DNA from: Actinomycetota bacterium
GTDB taxonomy: Bacteria > Actinomycetota > Thermoleophilia > Miltoncostaeales > Miltoncostaeaceae
Assembly (NCBI GenBank): GCA_005800465.1
Contig: SYFI01000065.1
Location: 1 to 11,563, forward strand
Length of the DNA: 11,563 nt
Direction of reading: 5' to 3'
Shown: positions 6,720-11,563 of the stretch, piece after piece
How positions within the stretch are numbered: the first letter of the stretch is position 1
Layout of the letters: the number at the start of each line of letters is the position of its first letter
Program-made: the position numbers and the translations under genes
Notes under the pieces: model-generated
What the model saw: only the letters and a program-made list of their open reading frames with translations
Database searches by the model: none
What the model was told of the DNA's origin: nothing

Positions 6720-7252
6720 CACTCGTGTTCGTGGCCGATCACCGACACGGTGGCCGGGTCGAGCACAAAGCGCCTGCCCTCCCGGGGGTCGAGGCCCAGC
6801 CGCACCGCGGTGAGCACCCGCAATGTGTGCCCGTGGGCGAAGAGCAGCACGTCACCATCCGCAGCGTCGGCGCGTGCGATCACACGGGCCACACGGGCGG
6901 CCACCTGGTCGGCCGACTCTCCACCCGGTACCGCGCCATCCCAGATTGACCATCCCGGGTCCGTCTCGCGGATGGTGGATGTGGTGACGCCCTCGTAGTC
7001 GCCGTAGTCCCACTCAAGAAGGTCGGTGTCCACCTCGGCCTGTGCAAAGCCGGCCAGTGCCGCGGTCTCACGCGCCCGTTGAAGCGGACTGGTCAGCACC
7101 AGTGCAAATGCATTCGCCGACAGCACCGGCGCCACCGCGGTGGCGCGTTCACGCCCCTCGGGGAGCAGCGGCAGGTCGGTACTGCCGGTGTGGCGCCCGT
7201 TCTGGCTCCACTCCGTGGCCCCGTGCCGTACCAGCCAGATCGTTGTCGGCAC
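6686..7252 (-). CDS. Histidine phosphatase (phosphoglycerate mutase-like) superfamily protein
   Basis: 188 residues with the full catalytic set of the branch: phosphohistidine H10 in LVRHGATEW, R9, R59 in SPLQRARETA, E80 in LLEWDYGDYEG and H140 in FAHGHTLRVL. The length suits a single-domain phosphatase rather than a glycolytic mutase. Substrates in the family include phosphosugars and cofactor phosphates, and none can be named here. GTG 7252 begins 9 nt after the transporter's stop, so translation is probably coupled. A phosphatase of this type also neighbours pheA in mycobacteria, so its presence a few genes after pheA may be conserved context. The last codons lie in the shared terminator hairpin. 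Confidence 0.9.
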   Translation of the reverse strand: MPTTIWLVRHGATEWSQNGRHTGSTDLPLLPEGRERATAVAPVLSANAFALVLTSPLQRARETAALAGFAQAEVDTDLLEWDYGDYEGVTTSTIRETDPGWSIWDGAVPGGESADQVAARVARVIARADAADGDVLLFAHGHTLRVLTAVRLGLDPREGRRFVLDPATVSVIGHEHEWPALRRWNSPA

Positions 7253-7261
7253 TGTGACCCG

Positions 7262-8668
7262 TCAGTCCTTCAGCCGGGCCTTCGCGCGCGAGATGAAGCC
7301 CTCCTCGATCTCTTCAAGCGTGCGGCCCTTGGTCTCGGGCACCAGGAACCACACAAACACAAGTCCCAGCACGGCCACCGCGGCGTAGATGAAGAACGTG
7401 GCCGACTCGCCGATGAGGTCGAGAAGACCCAGGAACGTAAATGAGATGAACAGGTTGCCGAGCCATCCCACCACGGTGGCAATGGATGCCGCCTTGCCAC
7501 GCACGCCCACCGGAAAGAGCTCCGATGCCATGAGCCACGGGATGGGGCCGAGTGAAATTGCAAAGAAGGCGACAAAGGCCCAGACCGCCACCACCGTCAC
7601 CAGATCGGCTGCGGTGATCGTTCCGCCGGACGACAGCACTGACGACACCGCAATGGCCGACAGGCTCACCGCCATGCCGGCAAGACCGGTGTAGAGCAGC
7701 GGCTTTCGGCCCACGCGGTCAATGAGGGCAAGTGCCCCAAGCGTGGCCAGCACATTGATGACACCCACGCTGACTGTGGCCCAGATGGCGGCCGACCCCG
7801 CCCCGAACCCGGCGTCCTTGAAGATGCGTGGTGCGTAGTAGATGACCGTGTTGATACCGGTGAACTGCTGGATGATGAAGAGACCCACGGCCACGATGAG
7901 CGCGGGGCGCAGCACCGGCTGCACCAGCGCGCGGAACGACGCCGTCTTCTTCTCGTCAATGCCCCGGCGCATCTCGGCCATCTCCGACTCAAGTTCAGCT
8001 GGGTTGACCTTCTCCAGCACCTTGCGCGCATCGGCGTCGCGGCCCTTCAGCATGAACCAGCGCGGACTCTCCGGCAGGCCCCGCATTCCGATGAGCAACA
8101 CGATGGCCGGTGCAACACCCGTGACGAGCATCCAGCGCCACTGGCCATTACTCGAGAATGCTTCGTCATTGACGTAGGCGGCCAGAATGCCGATGGTGAT
8201 CATGAGCTGGAAGAACGACACCAGTTGCCCACGGCGGGCCGCGGGCGCAATCTCAGTGATGTACATCGGTGCCGCGACTGCGCTGATGCCGATGGCCACG
8301 CCCAGCAGCAGACGTGCAACATCGAGGGCACCCACGCCGGGTGCCACGGCCGATGCCACGGACCCGACGATAAAGACCGCGCCCGATGCGATGAGGCTGC
8401 GGCGGCGACCGATGCGGTCGATAATCGCCATCGCCACGAGCGAACCCGCCACCGCACCCAGCAGCACAGACGACACGACGGCGCTCTTGCCGATGTCGCT
8501 CAGGTTGAATGCATCGCCGATGTAGTCGAGTGCGCCGGAAATAACACCGGTGTCAAACCCCAAGAGCAGCCCGGCGAGCGCCGCGACCACGGCGATGCGC
8601 GTGATCAGGCCCTGGGTGCCGCTATCCCACATGTCATCGTGGGTTTTCGTGCCGCGGCGGCCGCTCAT
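7262..8668 (-). CDS. Sugar-porter family MFS transporter (sugar:H+ symporter)
   Basis: 468 residues, twelve predicted membrane segments. Family motifs appear in order: GFDTGVISGAL in the first helix, DRIGRRRSL in the first cytoplasmic loop, PESPRWFMLKGR before the central loop, QQFTGINTVIYYAPRIF in helix seven, DRVGRKPLL in the matching loop of the second half, and PETKGRTLEEIE at the C-terminus. QQFTGINTVIYY is the classic sugar-binding helix of this family (XylE, AraE and GLUT relatives). The substrate is probably a monosaccharide such as glucose or xylose, but it cannot be fixed by eye. ATG 8668 has no clear Shine-Dalgarno, and ATG 8632 is an alternative that removes a short hydrophilic leader. 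It lies between the HNH gene and the phosphatase gene, with a 9-nt gap to the latter, and may import sugars released by the cellulase. Confidence 0.95.
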   Translation of the reverse strand: MSGRRGTKTHDDMWDSGTQGLITRIAVVAALAGLLLGFDTGVISGALDYIGDAFNLSDIGKSAVVSSVLLGAVAGSLVAMAIIDRIGRRRSLIASGAVFIVGSVASAVAPGVGALDVARLLLGVAIGISAVAAPMYITEIAPAARRGQLVSFFQLMITIGILAAYVNDEAFSSNGQWRWMLVTGVAPAIVLLIGMRGLPESPRWFMLKGRDADARKVLEKVNPAELESEMAEMRRGIDEKKTASFRALVQPVLRPALIVAVGLFIIQQFTGINTVIYYAPRIFKDAGFGAGSAAIWATVSVGVINVLATLGALALIDRVGRKPLLYTGLAGMAVSLSAIAVSSVLSSGGTITAADLVTVVAVWAFVAFFAISLGPIPWLMASELFPVGVRGKAASIATVVGWLGNLFISFTFLGLLDLIGESATFFIYAAVAVLGLVFVWFLVPETKGRTLEEIEEGFISRAKARLKD

Positions 8669-8716
8669 GCGGGAGAAACTACCCCTGAGCGCCGTGCCCG
8701 CGCCGTGCTGTGCCCG

Positions 8717-9223
8717 TCAGGCGGCGGCGCGCAGATACGGATTCCAGGCATCGGGGCGTCTGGGGGCGGCCACGTCGATAAATACATCGGGTCGTGGCGG
8801 GCGTGGCGTGAGCCGGGGAAACATGGCGATCTCGTGGCATAGGGCGCTGCCCTTTCGTGCATTGCAGGGGGCGCATGAAGTCACCACGTTGCCCCACGAT
8901 GAGTCACCGCCCCGACTCTTTGGCACCACATGGTCGATGGTGAGGCGGGTCCGGCTTCCGCAGTACTGGCATTCGTAGCCATCGCGGGCGAACAGCGCGC
9001 GCCTGCTCATTCGGCGTGCTTCATACCTCGGTACCTTCACCCGGTATACGAGCCGGATGACATGCGGCGTGGCAAAGTCGCGTCCCACCCCGCGAACAGG
9101 GCGCGCCGCGTGCTCGAGTATCTCTGCCTTCTCCTTCAGCAGAAGTACGAGCGCACGTCGGATTGAGCACACGTTGATGGGCTCGTACGACGCGTTAAGG
9201 ACTAACACGTGCTGTGGGACCAC
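8717..9223 (-). CDS. HNH endonuclease, stand-alone actinobacterial type
   Basis: 168 residues. The N-terminus (VLVLNASYEPINVCSIRRA) is the common opening of this family. The HNH core at about 85-125 shows zinc ligands C85/C88 and C117/C120, the catalytic DH at 97-98 (TIDHVVPKSRGG), N112 and the final helix NARKGS. The domain would nick or cut DNA with a metal ion. The biological role of this chromosomal family is not settled. The GTG at 9223 abuts a G-run. A second GTG at 9208 fits the usual family start slightly better and has GGTGG 11 nt upstream. It sits 51 nt after pheA and 48 nt before the transporter gene on the same strand. No cognate methylase or toxin/antitoxin partner is seen. Confidence 0.92.
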   Translation of the reverse strand: MVPQHVLVLNASYEPINVCSIRRALVLLLKEKAEILEHAARPVRGVGRDFATPHVIRLVYRVKVPRYEARRMSRRALFARDGYECQYCGSRTRLTIDHVVPKSRGGDSSWGNVVTSCAPCNARKGSALCHEIAMFPRLTPRPPRPDVFIDVAAPRRPDAWNPYLRAAA

Positions 9224-9274
9224 CCCCCTTCGCGAGGGATGCTAGCCATACCGAACGGCGAACCCGCCCGTGAA

Positions 9275-10129
9275 CTACGTCTGGGTTGCAACCCTGTAGG
9301 ACCCAAGCGCAATGACGTGGGCGATGCCACCCTGCTCGATGGCATCGAGTGCGGCCGCAAGCGGCAGGTCACGTGCACGGCTCCCCTCGGCATCGATGAA
9401 GAACACGTAACGCCCAAGGCCGGTCCGTGCCGGACGGCTCTCGAGGCGCGTCAGGTTGACCGCGCGCAGCGAGAACTCTTGGAGAATGGACAGCAGCGCG
9501 CCGGGCCGGTCACGAGGGATCGCACACACGATCGACGTTGTGAACGCACCCTCGCCAGCGGCGTCGGCCTCGTCGCGGCCCAGCAGGACGAATCGTGTGT
9601 GGTTCTCCGTCGAGTCGGCCACATCCTCGGCCACGACCACGCCGCCATAGATCTCGGCGGCACGAAAGTTGCCGATCGCGGCTTCGGGCTGGTGCGATTT
9701 CACCACAGTGCGCACAGCATCAGCGGTGGAGAGCGCCGCCGCCACCTCGGCTCCGGGCAGCATCTCGGTGAGCCACCGGCCGCACTGCGCAGTGGCATGC
9801 GGGTGGCTCTGCACACGGGTGATCTCGGCGAGCCCGAGCCCCGGGCGGGCGATGAGGTGATGGCGGATGGGGTGGATGACCTCGCCACGGATCACGATGT
9901 CGCCCGAGTGGGTCACCAACTGGTCGAGCGTCTGCGTGACGCCGCCCTCAATGGCGTTCTCGATGGGCACCAGCGCCTGTGCCACCTCGCCTGCTGCCAC
10001 GGCGTCGAAGCATGCAGTGATGCTTCGCTTCGGCACCTCCCGCGCGGCGGCCTCAGCGCCCACGAGGGCGATGAGGGCCTCCTCGCAGAAGGTGCCCGGC
10101 GGACCGAGATAGGCGATGCCTCCGCTCAT
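9275..10129 (-). CDS. pheA: Prephenate dehydratase
   Basis: Converts prephenate to phenylpyruvate in phenylalanine synthesis, in the cytoplasm. The 284 residues hold the periplasmic-binding-like catalytic domain (about 4-182; YLGPPGTFCEEA, VPIENAIEGGV) with the active-site T178-R179-F180 triad (NHTRF), and a C-terminal ACT domain (about 197-275) with the phenylalanine-binding motifs GALL (210-213) and ESRP (230-233), so feedback inhibition by phenylalanine is expected. No chorismate mutase domain is fused, as is usual for actinobacterial enzymes. ATG 10129 starts MSGGIAYLGP exactly where the family begins. The open frame upstream is Ser/Arg-rich shadow. It starts 19 nt after the upstream gene's stop, so both may share a transcript. 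Confidence 0.97.
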   Translation of the reverse strand: MSGGIAYLGPPGTFCEEALIALVGAEAAAREVPKRSITACFDAVAAGEVAQALVPIENAIEGGVTQTLDQLVTHSGDIVIRGEVIHPIRHHLIARPGLGLAEITRVQSHPHATAQCGRWLTEMLPGAEVAAALSTADAVRTVVKSHQPEAAIGNFRAAEIYGGVVVAEDVADSTENHTRFVLLGRDEADAAGEGAFTTSIVCAIPRDRPGALLSILQEFSLRAVNLTRLESRPARTGLGRYVFFIDAEGSRARDLPLAAALDAIEQGGIAHVIALGSYRVATQT

Positions 10130-10148
10130 GCGGTCATGACCGGAGGAA

Positions 10149-11456
10149 CTAGAAGACGATCTTGACGGGGTATTCGGCCCGGTTGTTGTCGGTGCGTGTC
10201 TCGTTGGGCACCGGCACCACCTCGACCTTGAGCACCGAGGCATCCCCGAACGTGGGGCTCTTCGGTCCCGGCAGCGTCACCGACTGCTGCTGACCCGACT
10301 CGATCGAGGGAATGGACTTCTCCGCGGTCTGAGCGTCCTTGGCGGATGCCGTGCTTGAGAACGTCACGCGCACCACGACATTGGTCTCGGTGGCGTCACC
10401 GGCGTTCTCCACCGTGATCTGCCACTGCAACTTGTCGGATGCCTGGATCTGGGTCTCGGAGTCTGCCGATAGGGCAAGGCCCTCCGGAAGCGCCTGCACC
10501 GATGCGATGCCCGTGCCGTGAAGCACGCCCGACGTGGCCGTTGCGTCGGTGCCCGTTAGCGCGCTGCTGCCCGTGCGCTGGAGGCCCGGGATGAGCTGGG
10601 CGGCGCCGGTGGGCGATGACTGGTCGGCACGGATGCCGCTCAGGAAGAACTGGCGATCGGGAACCTGCACACCAGTTACGTCGGCGTCGGCAAGCGTGCG
10701 CTTGGCGGGGCCCACGAACGAGTCTTGGTAGATGACGTCACTCGCGAGAAACCGCTGCATGGCGCTGGCCAGGGTGGCCGACGAGTACGCGCGGTTCTTT
10801 GAATCGACAACCGAAGGCAGCGAATCAGCCAGCGCCTTCAGGCCGGTCACGCGGTACTGCAATGCTGTAACCAGGCTCTGGTTAGGAGCTGAGAGCGAAT
10901 CGGGCGACTCGAGGCTCTCGGCCTGACCCACCAGGGCCTGGGCCTTGCTGGAGAGGTCGCGCACCTGCATCTGCAGTTCGGCCGATTTCGCGCCGTTCTG
11001 GTTTGCGAGGAGCTGCTGTAGGGAGTCACCCTCCTTGGCCGAGGCGGTCACGATCGTTGTGACATCACCCATGTACGACTTGTAGGAGTCCTCCAGCTGG
11101 CTGCGGCGGCACCCCTGGATGACGAGCGTGGAGATGATGATGAGGATGATGACGCCGGCAACCGCAATTCCGATGCGCACAGCCGGCTTCTTGAGCGCTG
11201 CGGAGCCGCCGCCCGGCATGGAGCGGCGCGAGCCACCACCACCGCTGCCGCTGCCGCTGCCGCCACCGGAGCCCCCACGTCGACGGCCGCCACCCGACCC
11301 ACCACGCCCCCGACGGCTGCCGCCGGAGTCGCTGCTGCTGCGCGAGGATCCGGAGCCCGACGATGGCTCACGTGCGGCATCGTCGGGAAGCGGCCCCGAG
11401 ATGCCCGTGGGCTGGTCGTCATGACCGTGATCTGTACCTGTGTCGTCCATGTCCAC
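10149..11456 (-). CDS. Membrane-anchored protein of unknown function with Gly/Ser/Arg-rich N-terminus and CARDB-like C-terminus
   Basis: 435 residues. An acidic start (1-30) leads into a low-complexity stretch rich in Gly, Ser and Arg (32-87), then one membrane helix (94-114, VRIGIAVAGVIILIIISTLV), a helical extracytoplasmic part likely to be coiled (120-230), and a C-terminal beta domain (about 335-435) resembling CARDB/DUF11-type Ig-like folds (WQITVENAGDATETNVVVRV). The orientation with the disordered head inside and the beta domain outside is inferred from the basic residues before the helix. No catalytic motif is seen. GTG 11456 and ATG 11450 are both plausible starts. GGGGG lies about 8 nt before the GTG. 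It stands between a tRNA and pheA and could head the leftward operon. I know similar hypothetical proteins from Thermoleophilia but no tested role. Confidence 0.85.
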   Translation of the reverse strand: MDMDDTGTDHGHDDQPTGISGPLPDDAAREPSSGSGSSRSSSDSGGSRRGRGGSGGGRRRGGSGGGSGSGSGGGGSRRSMPGGGSAALKKPAVRIGIAVAGVIILIIISTLVIQGCRRSQLEDSYKSYMGDVTTIVTASAKEGDSLQQLLANQNGAKSAELQMQVRDLSSKAQALVGQAESLESPDSLSAPNQSLVTALQYRVTGLKALADSLPSVVDSKNRAYSSATLASAMQRFLASDVIYQDSFVGPAKRTLADADVTGVQVPDRQFFLSGIRADQSSPTGAAQLIPGLQRTGSSALTGTDATATSGVLHGTGIASVQALPEGLALSADSETQIQASDKLQWQITVENAGDATETNVVVRVTFSSTASAKDAQTAEKSIPSIESGQQQSVTLPGPKSPTFGDASVLKVEVVPVPNETRTDNNRAEYPVKIVF

Positions 11457-11532
11457 TTCAGTGACCCCCGCTTCGTAACGCGTGATGCCGTCCGGAGCAG
11501 ATGCACGCCCCGAGAGGACGCGCTGATTGAGA

Positions 11533-11563
11533 TGGGCGAGGGGGGACTCGAACCCCCACGTTC
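11533..11563 (-). tRNA. 3' part of a tRNA, probably tRNA-Leu (partial)
   Basis: On the minus strand the T-arm GGGGG-TTCGAGT-CCCCC (557-541 of the last kilobase) is followed by the acceptor strand CTCGCCC and discriminator A at 11533. The preceding GAACGT looks like the end of a long variable arm, and GGGCGAG as the implied 5' acceptor is common in tRNA-Leu. The anticodon is beyond the window, so identity is provisional. CCA is not encoded. Confidence 0.75.

Noticed and set aside
8225..8842. Plus-strand open frame of 205 codons opposite the MFS gene
   Set aside because: It is antisense to a clear transporter gene, with Arg/His-rich composition typical of GC-rich shadow frames.
9224..9274. Promoter for the HNH gene in the gap after pheA
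   Set aside because: Only weak -35/-10 resemblance (TTCACG and TATGGC, 18 bp apart) is present, not above background.
9283..9294. GGGTTGCAACCC palindrome at the end of pheA
   Set aside because: The symmetrical 12-mer leaves no loop and has no T-run, so it is not supported as a terminator.

Overview
The window looks like chromosomal DNA from a high-GC actinobacterium. GTG starts are frequent, there is an actinobacterial-type HNH endonuclease, a Sap/GAP-type membrane protein, and a GH5 cellulase resembling the Acidothermus E1 enzyme. A class Thermoleophilia (Solirubrobacterales-like) source fits the Gly/Ser/Arg-rich membrane protein and the secreted protein with a thrombospondin type 3-like motif. 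That placement is an impression, not a result.

Layout. Left edge (1-534): the end of a probable integrative element. A small excisionase-like protein overlaps, by ATGA, the start of another gene that runs off the window (probably the integrase), and both lie beside the 3' end of a tRNA-Arg(CCT). Region 535-1735 is a graveyard: two short tandem repeats flank or adjoin the tRNA, an unidentified coding fragment lacks a start, and a remnant with RCC1-like repeats plus one fibronectin III domain begins directly after the stop codon of the Sap-family gene. Region 1736-2392 is the intact Sap/GAP-family membrane protein gene.

Region 2712-6664 (plus strand) is a secretion module. It holds a GH5 cellulase with two CBM2-like cellulose-binding domains joined by Pro/Thr linkers, then a 624-residue secreted protein of unknown function with its own candidate promoter. 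The cellulase appears to begin at an ATA codon 8 nt after a perfect GGAGG. No ATG, GTG or TTG in frame lies near the signal peptide.

Region 6686-11456 (minus strand) is a run of five genes read leftward: an unknown membrane-anchored protein, prephenate dehydratase (pheA), an HNH endonuclease, a sugar-porter MFS transporter and a histidine phosphatase. Gaps are 9-52 nt, so co-transcription is likely. The two strands converge at a perfect 16-bp hairpin that also encodes the end of the phosphatase. A partial tRNA, probably tRNA-Leu, closes the right edge.

How they work together: the extracellular cellulase and the sugar porter could form a cellulose-to-sugar uptake route, but they are on opposite strands and their link is inferred. 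I do not see a clear undescribed defence or mobile system. The items most worth checking are the ATA start, the unknown secreted protein and the fused remnants.
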